From Elioraea sp051860475 (GTDB lineage: Bacteria; Pseudomonadota; Alphaproteobacteria; Acetobacterales; Acetobacteraceae), in contig NZ_JBHYDW010000058.1 in assembly GCF_051860475.1 (NCBI RefSeq), positions 1-24,112 on the forward strand: 24,112 nt of DNA, given 5' to 3'. The notes beneath the pieces were generated by a model. The model saw only the letters and a list, made by a program, of their open reading frames with translations, was not told the DNA's origin and ran no database searches. A program made the translations under genes and the position numbers. This document shows, one piece after another, positions 15,805-24,068 of this stretch (position 1 is the stretch's first letter; each line of letters starts with the position of its first letter).

Positions 15805-18312
15805 TCAGCCGCCGCGGCGGCTCTCCAGGGGCGCGCCGGTCTCGGCAGGCTGCGCCGCGATGCGGCGGGCAACCGGAATGTTCCAGATCTTGGTTGCGTA
15901 CTCCGCGATGGTGCGATCCGAGGAGAACCAAGCCATGTGCGCGGTGTTGAGGATCGTCGCGCGCGTCCAGGACGCGGGCTCGCGCCAGAGCCGGTCAACG
16001 CGGCGCTGTGTGGCCCAGTAGGCCTCGAAGTCGGCCGCGACCATGAACGGATCGGCACCCCGCAGCGAGGCGACGAGATCGCGGTAGCGATCCGGCTCGT
16101 CAGGCGAGTAGGCCCCCTGCTCCAGTGCGTCAAGCACGGCCGCCAGACGCGGCGCCGCCGCGATTGCTGGCCATCCCCCGGTCCCGCGCGCGCGCCGCTC
16201 CGCCACCTCGTCCGCGTTCAGCCCGAACAGGAAGATCGTGTCCTTCGGCACGCGCTCGGCGATCTCGACCGTGGCCCCATCGCGGGTGCCGATGGTCAGC
16301 GCCCCGTTCAGCGCCAGCTTCATGTTGCCGGTGCCGGAGGCCTCCATGCCAGCGGTGGAGATCTGCTCGGAGAGGTCGGCGGCCGGCACGATCAGTTCCG
16401 CTGCCGAGACGTTGTAGTTCGGCAGGAACACCACCTTGAGCAGGCCGTGCAGAGCCGGGTCGTCGTTGACCGCGACGCCGATGTCGTGCGCGAGCCGGAT
16501 GATCAGCTTGGCGCGGTGGTAGCTCGCTGCGGCCTTGCCGGCGAACACCTTCACGCGCGGCTCCCAGCCACCTGCCGGATCGGCACGGATCGCCTCGACC
16601 AGCGCGATCGTCTCGATCAGGTTCAACAGCTGGCGCTTGTACTCATGGATCCGCTTGATCTGTACGTCCATCATCGCTGCGGGGTCGATGACCAGTCCCA
16701 GTTCCGCGCGGATCGTCTCGGCGAGCGCCTGCTTGTTCTGCCGCTTGACCAGGGCGACGTCGCCCTGGAAACCGGCGTCCTCGGCGAGCGGAACGAGTCC
16801 CTCCAGCGCACGCGGATCGTCGCGGAACTTCGGCCCGATCGCGGAGTCGATGAGGGCGCAGAGGCGCCGGTTGGACTGGTGCAGCCAGCGCCGGAAGGTG
16901 ATGCCGTTGGTGATGCCGACGATGCGCCCCGGCGCCACCCGGTCGAGGTCATGGAACACGGTGCGTCGCAGGAGGTCGGTGTGCAGCGCCGAGACGCCGT
17001 TCACCCGGTGCGAGCCGATGAAGGCGAGATGGCCCATGCGCACGCGCCGCTCGGCGTTCTCGTGGATCAGGCTGACCGAGGCCGCGAGCGCGTCGTCGCC
17101 AGGGAAGCGCTCGCGCAGATCGGCAAGGTGACGCGCGTTGATCAGGTAGATGATCTGCATGTGACGCGGCAGCAGCCGCTCGATCAGCCCGACCGGCCAG
17201 CTCTCCAGCGCCTCGGGCAGCAGGGTGTGGTTGGTATAGCCGAACGATCCGATCGTGATCCGCCAGGCCTCGTCCCACGGGATGCGATGCTGATCCAGGC
17301 AGATCCGCATCAACTCGGCGATCGCGATCGCGGGATGGGTGTCGTTCAGCTGGATCGCCACCCGATCCGGCATCGAGCCCAGACCACCGTAGACGCGCAG
17401 GTGGCGGCGCACGAGATCCTGCAGGGCGGCGGAGGTGAAGAAGTACTGCTGGCGCAGGCGGAGTTCCTGCCCGGCCGGCGTCTCGTCGCCCGGGTAGAGC
17501 ACCTTGCTGATCGACTCCATCCGGACGCGATCGGCGAGCGCACCGACATGATCGCCGCGGTTGAACGCCTCGAGCTTCAGCGGATCGGGTGCGCGTGCCG
17601 ACCAGAGCCTGAGCGTGGTCATGCTGCGGCCGCGCCAGCCGACCACCGGCGTGTCGTAGGCGACGGCGTGGACGAGCTCGTCCGGACGCCAGACGCAGGG
17701 TCCCTCGGCGAGCGAGCCCTCGACCCAGCCACCGAAGCCTATCTCGGGCGCGATCTCGGGCTTGGCGAACTCCCAGGGATTGCCGAGCGCGAGCCAGTCC
17801 TCGGGATACTCGTGCTGCCAGCCGTTCGTCACCACCTGGCGGAACAGCCCGTGGTCGTAGCGGATGCCGTAGCCGAAAGCCGGCACGCCGAGGCTCGCCA
17901 TGCTCTCCATGAAGCAGGCGGCAAGCCGGCCGAGGCCGCCATTGCCGAGGGCGGCGTCGGGCTCCGCCATGCGGATGCGCTCGAACGTGACGCCGAGCGG
18001 GGCGAGCGCGTCGTTCACCTCCTCGGTCAGGCCGAGATTGTCGATGTTGTCCCGCAACAGCCGGCCGATCAGGAACTCGAGCGACAGGTAGTAGACCTGC
18101 TTCGCGCCCGTCTCGTAGGCGGAGCGCGTGGTCGCCATCCAGCGATCGACGATCAGGTCGCGCACCGCGCGTGCGGTCGCCATGAACCACTCGCGGTCGG
18201 AGGCCGCGTTCTGGCTGCGGCCGACGTCGTAGGTGAGCTTGCGTACGATCGCGTCGCGCAGCATCGCAGGGTCGCGACGCGCGCCGCTTCGTGCTTCGGT
18301 ATCGAGTGTCAC
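15805..18312 (-). CDS. glgP: Glycogen/maltodextrin phosphorylase
   Basis: A GT35 phosphorylase of about 835 residues that releases glucose-1-phosphate from alpha-1,4-glucan. LTYDVGRSQNAASDREWF near the N-terminus, YYLSLEFLIGRLL, NGGLGRLAACFMESMA, and the pyridoxal-phosphate region EASGTGNMKLALNGALTIGTRDGA, with the Schiff-base lysine in GNMK, all match. I place the start at the GTG at 18312, which has GCGGAG upstream and gives an N-terminus (MTLDTEARSGARRDP) of normal length; the frame is open to a TTG at 18423, but that part looks like leader sequence. An internal ATG (MLRDAIVRKL) is also conceivable. It lies between malQ (117 nt upstream) and glgC (62 nt downstream) in the glycogen operon. 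Confidence 0.94.
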   Translation of the reverse strand: MTLDTEARSGARRDPAMLRDAIVRKLTYDVGRSQNAASDREWFMATARAVRDLIVDRWMATTRSAYETGAKQVYYLSLEFLIGRLLRDNIDNLGLTEEVNDALAPLGVTFERIRMAEPDAALGNGGLGRLAACFMESMASLGVPAFGYGIRYDHGLFRQVVTNGWQHEYPEDWLALGNPWEFAKPEIAPEIGFGGWVEGSLAEGPCVWRPDELVHAVAYDTPVVGWRGRSMTTLRLWSARAPDPLKLEAFNRGDHVGALADRVRMESISKVLYPGDETPAGQELRLRQQYFFTSAALQDLVRRHLRVYGGLGSMPDRVAIQLNDTHPAIAIAELMRICLDQHRIPWDEAWRITIGSFGYTNHTLLPEALESWPVGLIERLLPRHMQIIYLINARHLADLRERFPGDDALAASVSLIHENAERRVRMGHLAFIGSHRVNGVSALHTDLLRRTVFHDLDRVAPGRIVGITNGITFRRWLHQSNRRLCALIDSAIGPKFRDDPRALEGLVPLAEDAGFQGDVALVKRQNKQALAETIRAELGLVIDPAAMMDVQIKRIHEYKRQLLNLIETIALVEAIRADPAGGWEPRVKVFAGKAAASYHRAKLIIRLAHDIGVAVNDDPALHGLLKVVFLPNYNVSAAELIVPAADLSEQISTAGMEASGTGNMKLALNGALTIGTRDGATVEIAERVPKDTIFLFGLNADEVAERRARGTGGWPAIAAAPRLAAVLDALEQGAYSPDEPDRYRDLVASLRGADPFMVAADFEAYWATQRRVDRLWREPASWTRATILNTAHMAWFSSDRTIAEYATKIWNIPVARRIAAQPAETGAPLESRRGG

Positions 18313-18385
18313 GCTTGGTGTGGTCTCCGCCTCGGCCTGGACACCAGTGGACCATACCGGGGCAGAGATTACTAGAATGGCTGCT

Positions 18386-18410
18386 GCGCGTGGAGCCTGC
18401 CGGCACGCGC
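18386..18410 (-). promoter_or_regulatory. Hairpin in the malQ-glgP spacer
   Basis: GCGCGTG (18386-18392) and CACGCGC (18404-18410) form a 7-bp stem around an 11-nt loop in the 117-nt spacer between malQ and glgP. No U-run follows on the reverse strand, so it is not a clear terminator. It may be a processing or attenuation element, or chance in GC-rich DNA. Confidence 0.25.
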
Positions 18411-18429
18411 CCCGGCGTAACAATTCATG

Positions 18430-20454
18430 TCACAGTTTTTCGGCGGCATGACGTGACGCTGAAAGCATGGCGATCCGCCGCCTCGTGTCAGGCTGCCCGA
18501 GACACGCGCCGCCGTCCGCCGGCAGGCGGCGGCGCCAGTTCGGATGCCCATCGACCGTTCCGGGCAGGTTCGGCTGCTCGGCAAGCGCACAGGCATCCTC
18601 GAGCGGCAGCAGCGTCAGCACCGAGGCGGCCGAGCCGACATGCCGGATCGCCGCATCCGCGACCGAAGCGGCATCCGCCTCTCCGGGCGGCGCGCCCGAT
18701 GCGGCACCGGAGCGGCACATCGCCTGCCACAGCGCGGCGCGGTCGCGGTCGCGGGCCGCCTCCTCGGCGTCCGCGCTCGCCGCGTCCGGGAAGCGATCCA
18801 GTCGCCGTCGCCAGTCGATGTCGCGCCCCTGCCACCAGCCGACGACCGTCGGCAGGTCGTGCGTCGTCGTCATGGCCACGGCGCGGCGGGACCAGCGCGC
18901 GGGATCGGTGAACACGCCGGCGCCGTCGCGCTCGAACCAGAGCACGCGCATGCCGAGAACCTCTGCCGCCTCCAGTCGGTCTCGGAACCCCTCCGGCAGC
19001 GTGCCCAGATCCTCGCCGATGACGATCGCGCGGTGCTCCCACGATTCCAGCGCGATCAGGCGCAGTAGATCGTCGAGCGGGTAGCGGACATAGACGCCCT
19101 CGCGCGCCGTCGCGCCGGGCGGGATCAGCCAGAGCCGCGCAAGCCCCATGACGTGATCGATCCGGACCCCACCGGCGTGGCGCAGCGCAGCGCGCAGCAC
19201 GCCGAGGAACCCCGCATAGCCGGTATCGGCGAGCGCGGTCGGCGAGAACGCGGTCAGCCCCCAGTCCTGCCCGAGCGGCGAGAACGCGTCCGGCGGCGCG
19301 CCCACCGATACGCCGGTGAGAATCTGCTCCGGCGCGGACCAGGCCTGGCTGCCCGCGGGATCGGCGCCGACCGCGAGATCGGTGATCAGCCCGATCGCCA
19401 TGCCGGCGTCGCCGAGCCGTCGTTGCGTCTCGGCAAGGCTTGCATCGGCGAGGAACTGGAGGAAGGCATGGAACGCGGCCTCGCCCTCATGCGCGCGCGC
19501 GAAAGAAGCGACCTCGGCACTGCGCGGATCGCGGAACGGTGGCGGCCAGCGTCGCCAGTCGTACGCGCCGCCGCGGGCGACATGGTGCGCGTGCAGCACT
19601 TCAAACCGCGCGTGGTCCTCCAGCGGCCGGCCCTCGCGCGCGCGGAAGGCGGCGAAGCGCGGATCATCGGTGTGGCGTGCGAACAGGGCGCGAAACGCCG
19701 CGAGCGTGCGGGACGAGACCGCCGGCCAGTCGACGAGGTCGCCGTCGTCGACCGCCGGAGCCGATGCGGCGCCGGGGAACACCAGCGCCGGATCGGCATG
19801 CAGCGGGTTGAGGAACAGGCGCGAGGACGGTGCGTAGGGACCGTAGCGATGCGGGTCGGCCGCGAACAGCGCGTGCTGGGGGCTCATCGCGAGGCACGCG
19901 GCCCCCTCCCGTGCGGCCGCCTCGCCGAGCAGGGCGAGCGCGCCGTGATCGCCGACGCCGCGATCGCCCGCGCGCCGCAGCGCGTAGACCTGCGCCGCGA
20001 GACCCCAGATGCGCTCGTTCCCGTCAAGCGAAACGCACCGCGGCGGCGCGGCCGCGACGGTGGCGCGCCGCCCGCCGAGCTCCAGCACGTGCCAGCCGGG
20101 GACGTCGAGCGCCGGCAGACGGGGCTCGCCGTTCCAGCCCGCGACCAGCGTGCCCTCGCGCGTCGTTCCGTTCTCGAGGACGAGCCGCCACCGCTCGCCG
20201 ACGGTCGCCGCCGGTACCGCGACGCCGTCGGCCCCAACCGTCATGGTCAGCACCGGCGGCAACGCGGCGGCGCGGGCGGCCAGCGCCGCGCGCGAGGCGG
20301 CGATCGCGGCCTCGCGGTCGGCCGGAAACCCCATCGCGGCAAGCACCGCCCGCAGCGTATCGGGCGCGACGGTGTTGATCCGGCCCGCATTGTCGCGCCA
20401 CTCGACCGCGAGCCCGGCCTCCTCGGCGAGTGCGCGCAGCCCGTGCCCGCTCAT
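18430..20454 (-). CDS. malQ: 4-alpha-glucanotransferase (amylomaltase)
   Basis: A 674-residue GH77 enzyme that transfers maltodextrin segments between chains. An N-terminal extension of roughly 150 residues of the long proteobacterial MalQ type precedes the barrel, which includes HRYGPYAPSSRLFLNPL and GAPPDAFSPLGQDWGL. The catalytic residues are visible: nucleophile Asp433 (VRIDHVMGL), acid/base Glu481 (IGEDLG) and transition-state stabiliser Asp533 (TTHDLPT). The ATG at 20454 overlaps the glgX stop by 4 nt (ATGA), so the two are translationally coupled. In the glycogen operon it would rebuild the short chains left by GlgX and GlgP into substrates the phosphorylase can use. The last ~35 residues are Arg- and Ala-rich and weakly conserved. 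Confidence 0.95.
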   Translation of the reverse strand: MSGHGLRALAEEAGLAVEWRDNAGRINTVAPDTLRAVLAAMGFPADREAAIAASRAALAARAAALPPVLTMTVGADGVAVPAATVGERWRLVLENGTTREGTLVAGWNGEPRLPALDVPGWHVLELGGRRATVAAAPPRCVSLDGNERIWGLAAQVYALRRAGDRGVGDHGALALLGEAAAREGAACLAMSPQHALFAADPHRYGPYAPSSRLFLNPLHADPALVFPGAASAPAVDDGDLVDWPAVSSRTLAAFRALFARHTDDPRFAAFRAREGRPLEDHARFEVLHAHHVARGGAYDWRRWPPPFRDPRSAEVASFARAHEGEAAFHAFLQFLADASLAETQRRLGDAGMAIGLITDLAVGADPAGSQAWSAPEQILTGVSVGAPPDAFSPLGQDWGLTAFSPTALADTGYAGFLGVLRAALRHAGGVRIDHVMGLARLWLIPPGATAREGVYVRYPLDDLLRLIALESWEHRAIVIGEDLGTLPEGFRDRLEAAEVLGMRVLWFERDGAGVFTDPARWSRRAVAMTTTHDLPTVVGWWQGRDIDWRRRLDRFPDAASADAEEAARDRDRAALWQAMCRSGAASGAPPGEADAASVADAAIRHVGSAASVLTLLPLEDACALAEQPNLPGTVDGHPNWRRRLPADGGACLGQPDTRRRIAMLSASRHAAEKL

Positions 20455-22616
20455 CGGCGCGCGCCCCCCAAAGTGCAGGCGAGCAGCACGGCGGCATGCG
20501 GCGCGAGCTCGATCGCGGTGCCGTCGGCAGGCTCCTCGGCCGCGTCGGGGGCGGCGCTGTCGAGCACGCGCACCCAGTCGAGCGGCGGATCGGGCAGGGT
20601 GAACCGATGGGCCACCCGGTCGGCGTTCAGCAGCAGCAGCGTCGCCTGCGCGACACCGCCCTCGATCCAGACACGGCGCAGCGCGAGGGTGTGGCCGGGC
20701 TGCGACCAGCCCTCCGGCGTCTTCAGCTGGCCCTCGGCATCGAACCAGGCCGTGTCGGCGAGGCCCGGCCAGGGCTCCACCGCGCCGTGCAGGAACCGGG
20801 CGGGACGGAGCGGGGCGAGGCGCGCGCGGGCGGCAATGCAGCGTGCGACGAAGGCACGCAGCCTCCTCATCGCCGGCTCATCGGCGCGCACCCAGTCGAT
20901 CCAACTCACTGCGTTGTCCTGGCAGTAGGCGTTGTTATTGCCCTTCTGCGTGCGGCCAAGCTCGTCGCCAGCGAGCAGCATCGGCGTGCCGGACGAGGCG
21001 AACAGGGTCGCGATCATCGCGCGGCGCACGGATGCGCGCGTCGCGTTGATGGCGGCATCATCGGTCTCGCCCTCGACGCCCCAGTTGCGGCTGTGGTTAT
21101 GGTCGCCGCCGTCGCGGTTGCCCTCGCCGTTCGCCTGGTTGTGCTTGCGCACATAGGCGGCGACATCGTGCAGCGTGAACCCGTCATGCGCGGCGACGAA
21201 GTTCACACTCGCCCAAGGGCGGCGGCGACGCCGGTCGAACAGCTCGGCCGACCCGGTGAGCCGGGCCGCGAGCTCCGGCCGCACACCGGCATCACCGCCC
21301 CAGAAGCGGCGGACCGTGTCGCGAAAACGGTCGTTCCACTCGCCGAATCCTGGGGGGAAGCGCCCCAGGTGGTAGCCGTTCGCGCCGAGATGCCACGGCT
21401 CGGCGATCAGCTTCACGCGGCCGAGCACCGGGTCCTGGCGGATCGCGTCGAAGAACCCCGCGCCGGGATCGAAGCCATGCTCCTCGCGACCGAGGATCGA
21501 TCCAAGATCGAAGCGGAATCCATCCACCCGATAGGACACCACCCAGTGGCGCAGGGAGTCCATCACCATCTGCAGCACGCGCGGATGCGTGAGGTCGAGC
21601 GTGTTGCCGGTACCGCTGTCGTTCACGTAGCGGCGGCGGTCGTCGGGCGCGAGCCGATAGTAGGAGGCATTGTCGAGCCCACGCCAGCAGAGCGTGGGCC
21701 CGGTCTCGTCGCTCTCGCCGGTGTGGTTGTAGACGACGTCGAGGATGGCCTCGATGCCGGCCTGGTGCAGCTGACGGATGGCGGTGCGCAGCTCGTCGCG
21801 CGCCTCCGGTGCGGTCAGGTAGCGCGGCTCCGGCGCAAAGAAGCCGAGCGTCTGATAGCCCCAGTAGTTCGACAGGCCGCGCTCGAACAGCACGCGGTCG
21901 TGCAGGATCGCCTGCACCGGCAGGAGTTCGACTGCGGTGACGCCGAGCCGCGTCAGGTGCTCGATCACCGCCGGATGCGCGAGGCCGGCGAAGGTGCCGC
22001 GCTGCGCCCCGGGCACGGCGGGATGACGCATGGTCAGGCCGCGCAGATGGGCCTCGTAGATCACGGTGCGGTCCCAGGGCACGGCGGGCGGGCGGTCGTC
22101 GCCCCAGGGGTAGTCGTCATGCGTGACGACGCATTTCGGCACGTAAGGGGCGCTGTCGCGGCGGTCGGGCGTGCGTTCGCTCTTCGGCTGCGCGCCGGCG
22201 AGCGCATCCGACCAGCGGAGCTCGCCGCGGAGCTGCCGCGCATACGGGTCGAGCAGCAGCTTGTTCGGATTGAAGCGGTGCCCGGCCGTCGGATCGAACG
22301 GCCCGTGCGCGCGCAGCCCATACACCATGCCGGGTCCGGCGCCGGGCAGGTAGCCGTGCCAGACCTCGTCGGTACATTCGGGCAGGTCGAAGCGTGCGAG
22401 CTCGTGGCGACCGTCGGCGTCGAACAGGCAGAGCTCGATCCGCTCGGCATGGGCGGAGAATACGGCGATGTTCACGCCGAGCCCGTCCCAGTGCGCGCCG
22501 AGGCGGTGCGGCGATCCGTGATGGAGCCGCTCGGGCAGGCCCGCGGGCCGCACCGGCGCGGCGGCGCGTGCGGAGGCAGGGGCGAACGCCGGGGCGGGAA
22601 ACGACTCGGTGGTCAC
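20451..22616 (-). CDS. glgX: Glycogen debranching enzyme
   Basis: A 721-residue GH13 isoamylase-type enzyme that cleaves alpha-1,6 branch points, mainly in phosphorylase limit dextrin. An N-terminal CBM48-like domain (GSPHRLGAHWDGLGVNIAVFS) precedes the barrel. DVVYNHTGE is conserved region I; the catalytic triad is Asp370 (FRFDLGS), Glu406 (LIAEPWHLG) and Asp478 (AAHDGFTL). GDELGRTQKGNNNAYCQDN is typical of GlgX/TreX. The start is the GTG at 22616, with no good Shine-Dalgarno and a promoter-like element just upstream (separate entry). It is the first gene of the reverse operon glgX-malQ-glgP-glgC-glgA and is divergent from the SDR gene. TreX and TreY/TreZ genes are not adjacent, so a glycogen rather than trehalose role is favoured. 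Confidence 0.96.
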   Translation of the reverse strand: MTTESFPAPAFAPASARAAAPVRPAGLPERLHHGSPHRLGAHWDGLGVNIAVFSAHAERIELCLFDADGRHELARFDLPECTDEVWHGYLPGAGPGMVYGLRAHGPFDPTAGHRFNPNKLLLDPYARQLRGELRWSDALAGAQPKSERTPDRRDSAPYVPKCVVTHDDYPWGDDRPPAVPWDRTVIYEAHLRGLTMRHPAVPGAQRGTFAGLAHPAVIEHLTRLGVTAVELLPVQAILHDRVLFERGLSNYWGYQTLGFFAPEPRYLTAPEARDELRTAIRQLHQAGIEAILDVVYNHTGESDETGPTLCWRGLDNASYYRLAPDDRRRYVNDSGTGNTLDLTHPRVLQMVMDSLRHWVVSYRVDGFRFDLGSILGREEHGFDPGAGFFDAIRQDPVLGRVKLIAEPWHLGANGYHLGRFPPGFGEWNDRFRDTVRRFWGGDAGVRPELAARLTGSAELFDRRRRRPWASVNFVAAHDGFTLHDVAAYVRKHNQANGEGNRDGGDHNHSRNWGVEGETDDAAINATRASVRRAMIATLFASSGTPMLLAGDELGRTQKGNNNAYCQDNAVSWIDWVRADEPAMRRLRAFVARCIAARARLAPLRPARFLHGAVEPWPGLADTAWFDAEGQLKTPEGWSQPGHTLALRRVWIEGGVAQATLLLLNADRVAHRFTLPDPPLDWVRVLDSAAPDAAEEPADGTAIELAPHAAVLLACTLGGARR

Positions 22617-22624
22617 GCGACCGG

Positions 22625-22654
22625 ACTATAGGGGAGCGCGCGCGGCGGCGTCAT
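22625..22654 (-). promoter_or_regulatory. Sigma-70-like promoter for the glycogen operon
   Basis: On the reverse strand ATGACG (22654-22649) and TATAGT (22630-22625) are separated by 18 nt; they match 4/6 and 5/6 of the -35 and -10 consensus. Only 8 nt lie between the -10 and the glgX GTG, so transcription would start at or next to the start codon and the mRNA would be leaderless or almost so. The motif is seen; its use is inferred. Confidence 0.35.
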
Positions 22655-22709
22655 GTGCGATGGCGCGAGGGAAGCCGATCGTGCGAGGCTCGAGGGGACG
22701 GAGGACGAG

Positions 22710-23411
22710 ATGCAGGACCGATACGAGCGCGCTCTGATCGTGGGTGTGGGTGGCGGGCTGAGCGCGTCGCTGGCGCGGCTGCTGGCACGCGAGGGGATGC
22801 GGGTGGGGCTTGCCGCTCGGTCGGTGGAGAAGCTTGCCGGGCTGGCCGCCGAGACCGGCGCGGTGACGCAGCGCTGCGACGCGACAGCCGCGGCGGAGGT
22901 AGAGGCGCTGTTCGCGGCGATGGATGCCGCCCTGGGCGGGCCGCCGGACGTGGTGGTGTACAACGCGAGCTACCGCGTGCGCGGGCCGTTCGTGACGCTC
23001 GATCCGGCGGAGGTGGCGCGAACGCTGGCGGTCTCGGCCTTCGGCGGGTTCCTGGTCGCGCAGGCGGCAGCGAAGCGGATGCTGCCGGCGGGCAAGGGCG
23101 CGATCCTGTTCACCGGCGCGTCCGCGAGCGTGAAGGGCTACGCGCAGTCAGCGCCGTTCGCGATGGGCAAGTTCGCCCTGCGCGGGCTCGCGCAGAGCCT
23201 CGCGCGCGAGTTGCAGCCGCAGGGGATTCACGTCGCGCATGTGGTGATCGACGGCGGCATCCGCTCGGCGCGGCGGCCCGAGCCCGCGGATGCGCCCGAC
23301 TCGCTGCTCGATCCGGACGCGATCGCGCGCAGCTATCTCGATCTGTTGCGCCAGGACCGTAGCGCCTGGGCCTGGGAGATTGAGCTGCGGCCGTGGGTGG
23401 AGCGGTTTTGA
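22710..23411 (+). CDS. SDR-family protein with Tyr replaced by Phe in the active site
   Basis: A 233-residue Rossmann-fold protein of the short-chain dehydrogenase/reductase superfamily. The cofactor loop is VGVGGGLSASLA (about 11-22, a variant of TGxxxGxG), followed by AARSVEKL, YNASYRVRGPF (the NAG/NAS motif) and Ser138 in TGASAS. At the YxxxK site it has F150-A-M-G-K154, so the proton-donating Tyr is Phe while Ser and Lys remain. The C-terminal GIHVAHVVIDGGI is usual for this group. The ATG at 22710 follows GGGGACGGAGGACGAG; an upstream in-frame ATG at 22653 lacks a site. It is divergent from glgX. I recall related proteobacterial proteins sharing this Phe, so it may be a family trait; activity and substrate are unknown. 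Confidence 0.88.
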   Translation: MQDRYERALIVGVGGGLSASLARLLAREGMRVGLAARSVEKLAGLAAETGAVTQRCDATAAAEVEALFAAMDAALGGPPDVVVYNASYRVRGPFVTLDPAEVARTLAVSAFGGFLVAQAAAKRMLPAGKGAILFTGASASVKGYAQSAPFAMGKFALRGLAQSLARELQPQGIHVAHVVIDGGIRSARRPEPADAPDSLLDPDAIARSYLDLLRQDRSAWAWEIELRPWVERF

Positions 23412-23565
23412 GAATCGTGAGGGTTACACTCGGACTCCGTGCCGGCAGAGCGTACGATAGAATATGGTTGTCGCCGAGTCGGGCGCAGGTCGGGTCAGTG
23501 CACCGGTGACGGGCTTTCCTGGGTCGCCTGTGCTGCGAACGATAGTGAAGTATATCACCTGAATT

Positions 23566-23574
23566 GGAGGAAGG
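23566..23574 (+). promoter_or_regulatory. Ribosome binding site that fixes the TIR gene start
   Basis: GGAGGAAGG lies just before the ATG at 23577. It supports this start over the longer open frame from 23439, whose extra 46 codons read through GC-richer DNA with no family likeness. Just upstream, GTGA and TCAC flank an AT-rich core (23545-23558), a weak operator-like palindrome. The rest of 23412-23565 shows no gene. Confidence 0.7.
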
Positions 23575-23576
23575 AT

Positions 23577-24068
23577 ATGAGTTTCCCGCACCCAGCAAGC
23601 AGACATAGTCTGCTCATTCCCGTCAAGCACAAGATATTTGTAAGCTATCATCATGGGAATGATCAATCCTGGTATGACATCCTATCGAGGACATTTGATG
23701 ATCAGTACGATATCATTTCTGACAATTCTTTGGATCGAAGGATAGATAGCACAGATGCTGAGTATGTAATGAGGCGCATCAGAGAGAAATATATTACTGG
23801 AAGCTCGTGCACGATCGTGCTGATTGGAGAATATACGTGGGGTAGAAAATACGTTGACTGGGAGATATCAGCAACGATCGAGAAGGAACACGGTCTGATT
23901 GGTGTTCGACTTCCAACCGCCCCGGTGGGAGCAGACGCAAAGGTCACAGTTCCAGGAAGATTGTATGACAATATTCAGTCCGGATATGCAGTTTGGACAA
24001 GCTGGGCAAATCTTACTTCTGGGATTGACGAGTTTAGAGCCCATCCGGGAAGTTCTGATTCACGCTGA
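23577..24068 (+). CDS. TIR-like domain protein (ThsB / MTH538-type, PF08937), probably with altered C-terminus
   Basis: A 163-residue protein. KHKIFVSYHHGNDQSWY (17-33) is the first TIR strand and loop. SDNSLDRRIDSTDAEYVMRRIREKY (48-72) and SCTIVLIGEYTWGRKYVDWEI (77-97) match ThsB-like TIR proteins, where the latter segment carries the conserved Glu, here Glu96, proposed as catalytic. LPTAPVG and PGRLYDNIQSGYAVW (126-140) are typical of the MTH538-type group. In Thoeris, ThsB converts NAD+ into a signal that activates the ThsA effector; some family members are associated with other defence genes. The gene is about 46% GC in a >70% GC setting and uses AGA, AGG, ATA and TTT codons, so it is horizontally acquired. 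The last ~10 residues (from R154) appear to come from an inserted IS end. No ThsA-like gene is in the window. Confidence 0.82.
   Translation: MSFPHPASRHSLLIPVKHKIFVSYHHGNDQSWYDILSRTFDDQYDIISDNSLDRRIDSTDAEYVMRRIREKYITGSSCTIVLIGEYTWGRKYVDWEISATIEKEHGLIGVRLPTAPVGADAKVTVPGRLYDNIQSGYAVWTSWANLTSGIDEFRAHPGSSDSR

Noticed and set aside
15937..18375. 812-codon forward frame opposite glgP
   Set aside because: Antisense shadow; the reverse strand carries an unmistakable phosphorylase with its PLP motif.
18313..18423. Extended GlgP N-terminus from the TTG at 18423
   Set aside because: It would add 37 residues with no phosphorylase likeness, and the region holds a hairpin and leader-like sequence; the GTG at 18312 gives a normal N-terminus.
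23439..23576. 46-codon N-terminal extension of the TIR protein
   Set aside because: A strong GGAGGAAGG site precedes the ATG at 23577, TIR likeness begins at residue 17 of the shorter form, and the extension is GC-richer with no motif.
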